From Dictyobacter arantiisoli (GTDB lineage Bacteria > Chloroflexota > Ktedonobacteria > Ktedonobacterales > Ktedonobacteraceae): a stretch of 64,000 nt of DNA. Shown here in pieces: positions 24,797 through 33,334 of the stretch (its first letter is position 1; every line of letters begins with the position of its first letter). The notes under the pieces are model-generated. The model had not been told where the DNA came from and made no database searches. It was given only the letters and a program-made list of their open reading frames with translations. The stretch is from positions 1 to 64,000 of the forward strand of contig NZ_BIXY01000032.1 in NCBI RefSeq assembly GCF_008326305.1, in the 5' to 3' direction. Made by a program: the position numbers and the translations under genes.

Positions 24797-25553
24797 TCAA
24801 CTCTCTTTACTGTTTATTACCTGTTTTCTCATCGGCCTTCTCTACCTGATTGTCACGGCCCTCTTTGGATCGATTGGTCATAGCCATAGCCTCGGTGGAG
24901 ATCACCATGGCATCGCCCATCATATCCATGTGGATGGACCGGGACATCATGGCACCCATGCTGGCGCGCAGCACAGTGGCGGCAGTGGAAGACTCCATCT
25001 CCCGCTCTTGGCGTTTCTCAATCCAACCAGTATTGTGTTCTTCCTGATTGGATTTGGTTTCTTTGGTTATGCCATTCATATTACTACATCCTTTACCATA
25101 CCAATTATATTAGCGCTATCTTGTGTGAGCGGCATTGTAGTCGCGTTTCTCCTCTTGATGCTGTTTGCTCGTATATTTGGGAATAGTGAAGCCGCCACGG
25201 TTCAAGACATCTCTGACCGTACCGGATTAATCGGCAAGGTCAGTATTACAATCCAGCCCGACGGCATTGGGGAAATCCTCTATCTCTCGCCGGGTGGTAT
25301 GCGTAAGAGCATTCCCGCCCGTAGCATTGATGGTCGTCGACTTGAGCGTGAACAAGAAGTCGTGGTAGTCAACTATCAAAATGGCATCGCGGACGTTGAC
25401 ACCTGGGAGCATATCGTCAATCAGGAAAACGCGCTCTCATCGCTGTCATCCGAATCCGATGATCTCAGCACGCTACGAGCACTTCTCGAAGAGCCATCTA
25501 AAAATGATTCTGCATATGTTATGCCTAATGATACTCAAAAGGAGCATCTATAA
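24786..25553 (+). CDS. NfeD-like membrane protein with a His-rich loop
   Basis: 255 residues. TM segment 1 (residues 6-27), then a remarkable loop with 12 histidines between residues 32 and 71, two further TM segments (about 75-97 and 100-125), and a C-terminal soluble domain (from about 140: TGLIGKVSITIQPDGIGEI) that matches the OB-fold domain of NfeD/YuaF proteins. NfeD proteins work with flotillins in membrane domains (YuaF-FloT in Bacillus). The stop overlaps the flotillin start (TAATG). The start ATG 24786 follows AAAGGAG. Frame-open sequence further upstream is a shadow of the preceding gene. The His-rich loop is not usual in the family and may bind metal. Confidence 0.85.
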   Translation: MIFDQLSLLFITCFLIGLLYLIVTALFGSIGHSHSLGGDHHGIAHHIHVDGPGHHGTHAGAQHSGGSGRLHLPLLAFLNPTSIVFFLIGFGFFGYAIHITTSFTIPIILALSCVSGIVVAFLLLMLFARIFGNSEAATVQDISDRTGLIGKVSITIQPDGIGEILYLSPGGMRKSIPARSIDGRRLEREQEVVVVNYQNGIADVDTWEHIVNQENALSSLSSESDDLSTLRALLEEPSKNDSAYVMPNDTQKEHL

Positions 25554-27103
25554 TGAGTTTGCTAGTTCTCATAGGAATCGGAGTGGTCGCCTTCTTACTG
25601 ATTGTGACCATCATCGTCCGGGTCTATTCAAACCTCTTACGCAAGGTCGGACCTAACCAGGCCTTGATCGTCTATGGCAATGGTGGGACCGAGGTTGTGA
25701 CCGGGGGTGCCAAACTGGTCATCCCAATGTTCAGCCGTGCCCAGGAGTTCTCGCTGGAATTAATGTCCTTTGATGTTGCTCCCCCACAGGCCCTCTATAC
25801 AACCCAGGGCGTGGCAATGAACGTCGAAGCCGTGACACAGATCAAAGTACGTTCCGATGACGAGAGTATCCGTACCGCTGCCGAGCAGTTTTTGAGTAAA
25901 ACGCAAGAGGACCGCGAGAATTTGATCCGTCTGGTGATGGAAGGTCATTTGCGCGGTATCGTCGGTCAGTTGACCGTCGAAGATCTGGTAAAAGATCCTG
26001 AGAGCGTCGGCGGCAAGATGCTGCGTACCGTGACACCAGATATGCAAAAGATGGGCCTGGAAGTCATCTCCTTCACCATCAAAGATGTCCGGGACGAGAA
26101 TGACTATATCGTCAGCATGGGTCGTCCACAGATCGCGCAGATCCGTAAAGAGGCCGATATCGCCTCTGCTCTGGCCCAACGCGACACGCAAATTCAGCAG
26201 GCCAATGCCTCGCGTGAGTCTGCGGTAGCCCGCGCCAAAGCTGACCAAGAGCGTGTAAAAGCGGAAGCCGAGTCGATGGCCTTGCAGGCTGAGTCACAAC
26301 GTAACCTGGCCTTGAAAAAAGCCACCTTCGATGGTGAAATCAAGAAGCAGCAAGCAACCGCCGACAAAGCCTATGATATCCAATCCAATATCACGCAACA
26401 GCAGGTGATCGAAGAAGCCATTCGTGTCACTGAGGTCGAGAAGAACGCTCAGATCAAAGTACAACAGGCTGAAATTCATCGCCGCGAATTAGAATTGGAA
26501 GCGACGATCCAGAAAGCCGCTGAAGCCGAGCGCCGCCGGATCGAAACGGTTGCCGGAGCCGAACGCCAGCGCTTAATCCTGGAAGCCCAGGGTCAAGCAG
26601 ACGCTGCCAAAACACGTGGTACTGGTGAAGCAGATGCCAACCGTGCTCGTGGTCTTGCCGATGCCGATATCATTCGTGCGCGTGGTCTGGCGGAAGCAGA
26701 AGTTATTCGTGCCAAAGGTGAAGCAGAAGCGGATGCCATGAAAGTCAAGGCCGCTGCGTTCCACGAATACAACCAGGCTGCGGTATTGGATAAGTTGCTG
26801 ACAGGTATGCCTGAAATGGTTCGTGCTATTGCTGAGCCACTCAGTAAAGTGGACAAAGTCACTATCGTCTCTACTGGCGGTGATGGCAACCACAATGGTG
26901 TTGGAGCCAGTCGTCTCACTGGTGATGTCATGAACATGGTCGCACAGGTACCAGCGCTGTTCGAACTACTCAGCGGCGCTAATATCGGTGAGCTCATGAA
27001 CAATGTCCCTGCCTTGAAGAAAAATGAGCAGGAGAAAGCCAGTCAGAACGGTGCCACCGTCAATGGAACTGGAACCGTTGAGCCCCCCACTCAAAAAATG
27101 TAG
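25553..27103 (+). CDS. Flotillin-like SPFH-domain protein
   Basis: 516 residues. One N-terminal membrane segment (residues 3-26), the SPFH/band-7 domain (about 30-195: KVGPNQALIVYGNGGTEVV, VAMNVEAVTQIKVRSDDESI), then a long Ala/Glu-rich coiled coil (about 200-400, many AEA and KAE repeats) and a C-terminal tail like YqiK/FloT. Flotillins scaffold membrane microdomains. It follows the NfeD-like gene with a one-base overlap, the order known from YuaF-FloT pairs. An inverted repeat ends the operon at 27113-27142. Confidence 0.93.
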   Translation: MSLLVLIGIGVVAFLLIVTIIVRVYSNLLRKVGPNQALIVYGNGGTEVVTGGAKLVIPMFSRAQEFSLELMSFDVAPPQALYTTQGVAMNVEAVTQIKVRSDDESIRTAAEQFLSKTQEDRENLIRLVMEGHLRGIVGQLTVEDLVKDPESVGGKMLRTVTPDMQKMGLEVISFTIKDVRDENDYIVSMGRPQIAQIRKEADIASALAQRDTQIQQANASRESAVARAKADQERVKAEAESMALQAESQRNLALKKATFDGEIKKQQATADKAYDIQSNITQQQVIEEAIRVTEVEKNAQIKVQQAEIHRRELELEATIQKAAEAERRRIETVAGAERQRLILEAQGQADAAKTRGTGEADANRARGLADADIIRARGLAEAEVIRAKGEAEADAMKVKAAAFHEYNQAAVLDKLLTGMPEMVRAIAEPLSKVDKVTIVSTGGDGNHNGVGASRLTGDVMNMVAQVPALFELLSGANIGELMNNVPALKKNEQEKASQNGATVNGTGTVEPPTQKM

Positions 27104-27112
27104 TATCATAAA

Positions 27113-27142
27113 AGAGTAGGATCATACTGCTGGTCCTACTCT
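27113..27142 (+). terminator. Stem-loop after the flotillin gene
   Basis: Perfect 9-bp arms 27113-27121 and 27134-27142. No T run, so termination may be partial and pspA could still be read through. Confidence 0.5.
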
Positions 27143-27189
27143 CCACTCATAACCATCAAAACTAGCACAGAACTTACGGAGTAAAGCCC

Positions 27190-28062
27190 ATGAATTTGTT
27201 GGAACGCGTACTCACACTGCTACGAGCCAACCTCAATAGCGTTGCCGAAAAATCCGATAATCCTGAAAAGGCGTTACGGCAACTCCAGCTTGATATGCGT
27301 AACCAACTGGTACAGGTGAAGACAGAGGTTGCTAAGGCCATCGCTGAAAACCATGTGCTACAAAAACGTGGGCAGGCCAAGAAAGTGGAAGCAGATACGT
27401 GGCTCAAAAAAGCTGAACAGGCAGTGCATGAACAAAACGACAATAGTGCACGGCAGGCGCTTGCCCAATATAATGCCCTCAATAAGATCTATCGCCGCTA
27501 TCAACAGCAGAGAAAAGAACAAGAACAGCTGATCATGACATTGCGTGCAGCCCTACAACGGCTCGAAGCTAAGATAGATGAGGCTGAGACAACGATTGAA
27601 TTATTGGAAACACGCAAACGCAACGCATTGATTCAACAACGTGTCTATGAAGCCCTCCAAAAAACGGATAGCCAGAAGCAGGATTTCACAACCCAGACCA
27701 TGGAGACATCCCAGACAGCCGAAGCACAGACACTCGCCAATCTCCAACCGTATAACAAGAACAGCACCGTAAAGCCACTACAGAGTGATCATGCCATTGA
27801 AAAACAACTCCGCTCGATGAAACGCCAGCAAAATGGGGCATCAGAACCACTCAACCAGCAGCAGGAAAACTATCGACCACACACGGGACCACTCGCTCCA
27901 CAGACACAGATACCGACAAACAACGAGTTAACCACAACTCGCAGGCGTCTCCGCCCCCAGAGCAGAAATATGCAGCAGCCAGTCGAGCCATCGACTGACG
28001 CAGATCTGGATCTTGAATATCTGAAAAAACTGCTGGATACGCGACAACCTCAGGATTCATAG
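27190..28062 (+). CDS. PspA/IM30 family protein
   Basis: 290 residues. The first ~190 are the helical PspA/Vipp1 core: MNLLERVLTLLRANLNSVAE, PEKALRQLQLDMRNQLVQVK, then long coiled helices rich in Q, E, K and A. Members bind to damaged membranes and form rings or rods (ESCRT-III-like). The C-terminal 100 residues are low-complexity, polar and Gln/Pro-rich, an extension not needed for the core. It follows the NfeD-flotillin operon by 86 bases. The combination fits membrane-stress protection. Ribosome binding site GGAG before ATG. Confidence 0.9.
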   Translation: MNLLERVLTLLRANLNSVAEKSDNPEKALRQLQLDMRNQLVQVKTEVAKAIAENHVLQKRGQAKKVEADTWLKKAEQAVHEQNDNSARQALAQYNALNKIYRRYQQQRKEQEQLIMTLRAALQRLEAKIDEAETTIELLETRKRNALIQQRVYEALQKTDSQKQDFTTQTMETSQTAEAQTLANLQPYNKNSTVKPLQSDHAIEKQLRSMKRQQNGASEPLNQQQENYRPHTGPLAPQTQIPTNNELTTTRRRLRPQSRNMQQPVEPSTDADLDLEYLKKLLDTRQPQDS

Positions 28063-28119
28063 GCAAACTGAACACCAACGCTGTATACAGTGCAAACTGC
28101 TACTATCAGTCAATGCCGA

Positions 28120-28242
28120 CTAGTGTGAGAAATAGAGTGCCAGCAGGACCACTACGACTATCGCGATGATGCCACCCACGATAATCGAAAACATCTTATT
28201 TGGGCTCTCTTCTTCTGTGGACTCAATCTGATCATGATTCAT
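28120..28242 (-). CDS. 40-residue single-span membrane protein
   Basis: A short gene: ATG at 28242 after TGGAGC, stop at 28120. The product is a polar acidic N-terminus (MNHDQIESTEEESPNKM), one strongly hydrophobic segment (FSIIVGGIIAIVVVVLLALY) and the end FSH. The clean ribosome binding site and the perfect single-span layout support a real small membrane protein. It lies between pspA (convergent) and the response regulator (same strand, 53 bases upstream), so it may be the last gene of that unit. Confidence 0.6.
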   Translation of the reverse strand: MNHDQIESTEEESPNKMFSIIVGGIIAIVVVVLLALYFSH

Positions 28243-28295
28243 AGTATGCTCCAGCCTTTCAACTCTCAAATCTTGCTAAGACACACGATTACACG

Positions 28296-30239
28296 CTAAC
28301 GCAAAGCAGCACTAATTGATTCATCAACATTTGCCATTACTTCCAGGCATTCGGTTGGATTGGCTTCACGGGTTGTAATCAGGACCTGAAAAGCTTTGTT
28401 TTCATTGCCAACCATACGCAGCAATAGATGACGTTTCGCACTGGTAATTACAATCGTCTCCTGCTCCCCCCACTCAGCTTGATCAAGAGCAGCGGCAGAG
28501 ACACTTCTTTGAATGGTACTAAAAGAACGACAGATTTTAGACACATCGATATCATCGATAGCTACCTGCGCAATCGGCTGACCATCCACAGTAACGACAG
28601 CGGCGGCAACAAAACCGGATATCGAATAACCCAATGTTTGCAATGCAGAAACGAGAGAAGCATAGTTCCGTCGTGCGGCCTGCTGGGCCCGCAAAATGCC
28701 AGAGGATAACTGTGCATTGCTCTCCTGTAAATCGCTCTCCGGCGCTTTAGGCTGAGCTTGCTCTAGACGTGTCTGATGTACAGGCGGCATTTGACTGCTA
28801 TTTTGATTGGCATAGAGTGAAGGCAATGGACCAGAAACACCAGGTTGCTTGCTCTGGCTCATCTCTTTTGGAAACTTGATATGAGGAGATGAGCCCCATT
28901 CGGCAGAGGAGGGCCGCAACAGATTTGTCTCTGGAAATGCGCTCTCAGGATATTGATTCGTCTGGACAAATTGATTCTCTTGCGACTCTGGTAGCTGTCC
29001 CTTTGAAGCAGCCCAATCGCCCCTGTTTGACTCAATTTTTGGCGTGCTGGGTAGCGCATGCATGGCGCTCGATGATATTCCCGCTATAGGAGCAGGTGCA
29101 GGTGCAGGTGCAGAGGGAGATGGTGGTACAATGGCACGCTGCGATGAGGTGGGTTGATCTGTTAACCAGCCCGGCAATGCGGGTGCAGGAGCAGAGTTCT
29201 GCGCAGAAACCTCTCCCATACGCTGCAACAACTCATTCAAGGCATTTCCATCCATCGCCATAGTTGGGGCGGCAGAAGCATCCTCGAATCCGCTCTGGCC
29301 GGGATGGCTGGCCGATCCATTGCCATTCACCTGTGCGAAGTGGCTGGTACTCTCCCACCATTCTTTTTCGCGCCCGGGATGAGAGATGTCGATATTGGGT
29401 AGTGCGTTGTTCATTCCCATATCCATATTTGGAGCCGGTGACAGATCAGGCTGATATTCGGTCAGGACCGCAAAAGGGGTATCATCGATCTCGCCCGGCG
29501 AAAAAGGAACTGGTGCGCTACGGATAGTTTCCATTTCGCCACTGTATTGCGGCTGATTGGCATATTTTGTACGATATTGTAGGGCCTGAAAGATCAAGCG
29601 TGAGAGCGGTTGCGTCACATTCGCCACGCCCTGTTGCTCATTCCACGGTTGCTGAATCACGGTTCCATTTTTATGGGCGGCCAGTGCAAAAAATGCCTCT
29701 TCCCCACGGAGAACCCCATATTCAGCCCAGGTTAATTCTCCATTCTGGAAACAGAGAACGCCACGCTCCTCTAGACCAGTATTGATCAGCAAGGTAATAC
29801 TTTTGCGACTCATGGTAATAATCTGGATTACATCCAGCAAATCGAATGAATCCAGGCTAGCGGAAAAGCCAGTTTGCTGTAACAGGCGTCGTAGTTCTTC
29901 TTTCAGCAAACGAACATCTAATGGCTTCTCAAAATAGCTGACGGCCCCACTTTCTAGAGCCTGCATACGTAGCGCAACGGCATCGCCCTCACCCAGCATA
30001 ATCATACGGGTCGTGGGGCGATATGCGCGCAACCATTGAAGCAGTTCAAAGCCATCAGAGCCAGGTGTCTTCAAGTCGCAAATCACCACATCATACTCTT
30101 CAGACCAGAGGGCACGCACAGCATCCGCCCCACTCAACGCCCCTTGTACAACGTAGCCATCTTTGCGAAGAGCGTTGACTAAATTCTGGTTGAGAGCATC
30201 CTCACCCGCAACCACAACAATGCGCCAGACATCAGACAT
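28296..30239 (-). CDS. Response regulator with PATAN (DUF4388) and roadblock/LC7 domains
   Basis: 647 residues. Receiver domain 1-120 with acidic pair E13/D14, phospho-acceptor D55 (VVICDLKTPGSDGFELL) and Lys in YFEKPLD. Next a DUF4388/PATAN domain (about 128-235: FDLLDVIQIITMSRKSITLL, GVLCFQNGELTWAEYG). Then ~300 residues of low-complexity Pro/Ser/Gln linker, and a C-terminal roadblock/LC7 domain (about 540-645, VSALQTLGYSISGFVAAAVV). LC7/MglB-like domains often act on small GTPases in gliding, polarity or development. No kinase or GTPase gene is near. Start ATG 30239 after AGGTGG. The order receiver-PATAN-linker-LC7 suggests a signal-output adaptor and not a DNA binder, as no HTH is present. 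Confidence 0.85.
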   Translation of the reverse strand: MSDVWRIVVVAGEDALNQNLVNALRKDGYVVQGALSGADAVRALWSEEYDVVICDLKTPGSDGFELLQWLRAYRPTTRMIMLGEGDAVALRMQALESGAVSYFEKPLDVRLLKEELRRLLQQTGFSASLDSFDLLDVIQIITMSRKSITLLINTGLEERGVLCFQNGELTWAEYGVLRGEEAFFALAAHKNGTVIQQPWNEQQGVANVTQPLSRLIFQALQYRTKYANQPQYSGEMETIRSAPVPFSPGEIDDTPFAVLTEYQPDLSPAPNMDMGMNNALPNIDISHPGREKEWWESTSHFAQVNGNGSASHPGQSGFEDASAAPTMAMDGNALNELLQRMGEVSAQNSAPAPALPGWLTDQPTSSQRAIVPPSPSAPAPAPAPIAGISSSAMHALPSTPKIESNRGDWAASKGQLPESQENQFVQTNQYPESAFPETNLLRPSSAEWGSSPHIKFPKEMSQSKQPGVSGPLPSLYANQNSSQMPPVHQTRLEQAQPKAPESDLQESNAQLSSGILRAQQAARRNYASLVSALQTLGYSISGFVAAAVVTVDGQPIAQVAIDDIDVSKICRSFSTIQRSVSAAALDQAEWGEQETIVITSAKRHLLLRMVGNENKAFQVLITTREANPTECLEVMANVDESISAALR

Positions 30240-30530
30240 TATTACTACCACCTGAAACAGATTTTGATCCTGGATCACTCTTGTATAGCGAAAGATTTAT
30301 TGTGACGGCCATCGACTATACCGCCCAGATATATTGCCTTAGATATGATTATAATCAATACACAGTTGTTTAATAAATAATCAAAATGAGCGCACTTCAC
30401 CACTGTTTCCCGCGCTAAAAATGAGAACGATTCTGGTTAAATTCGGCAATGCTTCGAAGAAGTGTATCACGCTACCGTAGGTATGGCAAGATAGATAGGG
30501 ATCAGGTACCAGGCAACGTGAGAAGCACAT
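30240..30530. other. Divergent gap, response regulator / rpiA
   Basis: No gene seen. Very AT-rich around 30340-30390, with a palindromic TGATTATAATCA at about 30345 that could belong to the leftward promoter. Confidence 0.35.
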
Positions 30531-30560
30531 TTGTAGCACCCCGATGGAACGTGCTATACT
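30531..30560 (+). promoter_or_regulatory. Promoter of rpiA-pan operon
   Basis: TTGTAG (30531-30536), 18-base spacer, TATACT (30555-30560), about 100 bases before the rpiA start. Confidence 0.55.
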
Positions 30561-30658
30561 CCACACAGCAAGCGGTACCCTGCCGCACAAAAGTCGTAGT
30601 ACTTCTGTTCGCGCAACCACGGGCACCTACTCATAATAGAGAAGGAGCATTCTTAATA

Positions 30659-31357
30659 ATGACTTCACCAATAAATCCACAAGATATTGGAAAACAAAAA
30701 GCTGGCGCGGCCGCCGCAGAACTCATCAAAGAGGGTATGGTGATTGGCCTGGGTACAGGTTCAACTGCTAAACGCCTGATTGAAGCGCTAGGCGAACGCG
30801 TGAAAAATGGACTGCATATTGTCGGAGCCGTTCCCAGTTCAGATGAGACCGCTGCCTATGCCGCTCAATATAATATTCCAATCACAAATCTGGATGAACA
30901 TCCTGAGTTGGATATCTATATCGATGGTGCCGATGAGATTGATCCACAATTGCGCCTGATCAAGGGCGCGGGTGGGGCCTTGCTACGGGAAAAGATTGTA
31001 GCTACCGCTGCGAAACGCTTTGTCGTGATTGCCGACCCATCCAAAAAAGTTGAGCAATTGGGACATAAATATCCATTGCCCGTCGAGGTTGTGCCGCTGG
31101 CCGTGACTCCGGTCAAAAATCGGCTCGCCAGGCTGGGAGCACAGGTAGCGATCAGAGAACGCAACGGGCAAAAATTTTATACCGATAGTCACAATCTGGT
31201 TATTGACTGTACCTTTCCCGAAGGTATCACTGATCCCACCGCACTCGATGCCACCATCCATAGCATCCCCGGTGTCATCGAGACAGGACTCTTTATCAAT
31301 CTGGCCAAACAGATCATCATTGGAAAACCAGACGGGGTTGAGATCTATCCCCAATAG
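30659..31357 (+). CDS. rpiA: Ribose-5-phosphate isomerase A
   Basis: 232 residues, normal length. GLGTGSTA phosphate loop, SSDETAAYA, DGADEID (catalytic Asp), KGAGGALLREKI (catalytic Glu and Lys) and the usual tail TGLFI...GKPDGVE are all present. It interconverts ribose-5-phosphate and ribulose-5-phosphate. Start ATG 30659 follows AAGGAG. The frame is open for another 70 codons upstream, but these have no family match. panC begins 34 bases after its stop. Confidence 0.96.
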   Translation: MTSPINPQDIGKQKAGAAAAELIKEGMVIGLGTGSTAKRLIEALGERVKNGLHIVGAVPSSDETAAYAAQYNIPITNLDEHPELDIYIDGADEIDPQLRLIKGAGGALLREKIVATAAKRFVVIADPSKKVEQLGHKYPLPVEVVPLAVTPVKNRLARLGAQVAIRERNGQKFYTDSHNLVIDCTFPEGITDPTALDATIHSIPGVIETGLFINLAKQIIIGKPDGVEIYPQ

Positions 31358-31390
31358 CTGCTAGCAAAAGAAAGAGAGAGTTATTCAGCT

Positions 31391-32284
31391 ATGCACATAG
31401 TTCGCACTGTTCAAGCAATGAAGCATGAACGCGCACAATGGACCGGTTCTGTTGGTTTGATACCGACAATGGGCTATCTGCATGAGGGCCATCTCTCCCT
31501 GGTGCGTCAGGCCCGGGCGGAACAGGAACATATCGCCGTCAGTATTTTTGTCAATCCAACCCAATTTGGTCCACATGAGGATCTCTCCAGCTATCCCAGG
31601 GATGTTGAACACGATCTGCAACTGCTCGAAACTCTGGGGGTAGATAGCGTCTTTCTTCCTACTGCCGCTGAAATGTATCCCTCTGGATTTTCTACTTTTG
31701 TTAATCCAGAGGGGACTGTGGCGGAAGAGATTGAAGGGGCGGCGCGTACAGGACATTTTCGTGGTGTCGCAACCATTGTATTGAAACTATTTCATATTAT
31801 TCAGCCGCAGCAGGCGTACTTCGGACAGAAGGATGCACAACAGGTCGCCATTATCCAGCGTATGATTGCTGATCTGAATGTACCCGTCGAATTACGTGTA
31901 CAGCCTACAATCCGTGAGCAGGATGGACTTGCGATGAGCAGTCGCAACAGCTATCTTGATCCCATTGCCAGGAAACAGGCAACAATTGTGTATCGAGCCC
32001 TACAAGCCGCGCAAGCCGTGTTTAATCCCCAATCACCACCGAGCGCGCAAGCTGCCATCCAGGCCGCCCGGCAAGTCATTGCCAGCGAGCCAGCAGCTCA
32101 ACTGGACTACATAGAAATCCGTAATCCTGACAACTTCCAGCCTCTTGAGATCTTACGCGCCCCGGCCCTCCTCTTGATCGCTGTACGCCTGGGCAACACA
32201 CGCTTGATTGATAATTTTGTGTTACACCCCGATGGCACATGGGATAGCGGCCAGATCCAATCCCATTCATCAACACAGCAATAA
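31391..32284 (+). CDS. panC: Pantoate-beta-alanine ligase
   Basis: 297 residues. Nucleotidyltransferase fold with TMGYLHEGHLSLV (HxGH motif), FVNPTQFGP.EDLSSYPRD, GHFRGVATIV and the KMSKS-like MSSRNSYL. It makes pantothenate from pantoate and beta-alanine with ATP. Part of rpiA-panC-panB-KARI on one strand with short gaps. Confidence 0.97.
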   Translation: MHIVRTVQAMKHERAQWTGSVGLIPTMGYLHEGHLSLVRQARAEQEHIAVSIFVNPTQFGPHEDLSSYPRDVEHDLQLLETLGVDSVFLPTAAEMYPSGFSTFVNPEGTVAEEIEGAARTGHFRGVATIVLKLFHIIQPQQAYFGQKDAQQVAIIQRMIADLNVPVELRVQPTIREQDGLAMSSRNSYLDPIARKQATIVYRALQAAQAVFNPQSPPSAQAAIQAARQVIASEPAAQLDYIEIRNPDNFQPLEILRAPALLLIAVRLGNTRLIDNFVLHPDGTWDSGQIQSHSSTQQ

Positions 32285-32408
32285 AATCAGGCACCAACAT
32301 ATACATAATATAGATTGTTTACTCACTATTTACTATCCAGTGTGTGTATATCCAGATTACCCCAAGCGCTAAATGATATACCAAGTACAAAGAGAGAAGA
32401 AAAAAACA

Positions 32409-33278
32409 ATGCGCGATAAAGTAACAATTCCAGCTATTAAAGCTCGCAAACATGGTCCAAAGCTCACAATGGTCACAGCCTATGATGCTCCAATGGCCCG
32501 CATCGTTGATCAGGCAGACATCGATATGATACTCGTTGGTGACTCGCTGGCAACGACAGTACTGGGACAGACAGATACGCTTGCCGCGACCGTTGATATC
32601 ATGATTCATCATAGTGCGTCGGTCGCTCGGGCCAATCCTCGCGCTCTGATTGTCACCGATATGCCGTGGCTGAGCTACCATGTCTCGCGTGAAGAAACGA
32701 TCCGCAATGCCGGACGCCTGATACGTGAGGGCAAGGCGGAAGCGCTCAAGTTGGAGGGTGGACGTAAACGCCTCCCGATGATCGAGGCGATCCTGGCAGC
32801 TGAGATTCCGGTCATGGGACATCTGGGACTCACTCCTCAATCGTTTCATGCTATGGGTGGCTATCGTGTCCAGGGAAAAGATCTGGAGGCGGCGCGCGAA
32901 TTGATTGCGGATGCGAAGGCGCTAGCACAAGCAGGTGCCTTTGCCCTGGTCCTAGAGGGCATCCCTGATGTGCTAGCAGAGATCATAACGCAAGAAATCG
33001 CTATTCCAACCATTGGCATTGGCGCGGGCGTACACTGCGATGGGCAGGTGCTTGTCTTCCATGATGTGCTGAGCTTTAATCCCGATCCCACTGGCAAGCA
33101 GGCAAAATTTGTACGCCAGTACGCCCAATTAGCGGAACTGGCAACCACAGCGCTTCAACAATATAGTGCCGATGTACAGGCTGGAACCTTTCCTGCCGAC
33201 AATGAAACGTATCATACCAATGCTGAAGTGGCTCGCACATTGCGTGTAGCGATTAACAATCCACAACACGAGCAGTAA
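32409..33278 (+). CDS. panB: 3-methyl-2-oxobutanoate hydroxymethyltransferase
   Basis: 289 residues. TVTAYD-type start (TMVTAYDAPMARIVDQADID), VGDSLATTVLG (Mg-binding Asp), KLEGG, GHLGLTPQS, LVLEGIPD (catalytic Glu) and GIGAGVHCDGQVLV all match PanB. It makes ketopantoate from 2-oxoisovalerate. Start ATG 32409 is weakly preceded by AGAGAG. Ketopantoate must next be reduced to pantoate, normally by PanE, which is missing from this cluster (see the next gene). Confidence 0.96.
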   Translation: MRDKVTIPAIKARKHGPKLTMVTAYDAPMARIVDQADIDMILVGDSLATTVLGQTDTLAATVDIMIHHSASVARANPRALIVTDMPWLSYHVSREETIRNAGRLIREGKAEALKLEGGRKRLPMIEAILAAEIPVMGHLGLTPQSFHAMGGYRVQGKDLEAARELIADAKALAQAGAFALVLEGIPDVLAEIITQEIAIPTIGIGAGVHCDGQVLVFHDVLSFNPDPTGKQAKFVRQYAQLAELATTALQQYSADVQAGTFPADNETYHTNAEVARTLRVAINNPQHEQ

Positions 33279-33334
33279 GACATCCAGAATGAATTTTAGC
33301 GGAGTAGCAAACAAGAGGAAAGGCGAGTACAAGC

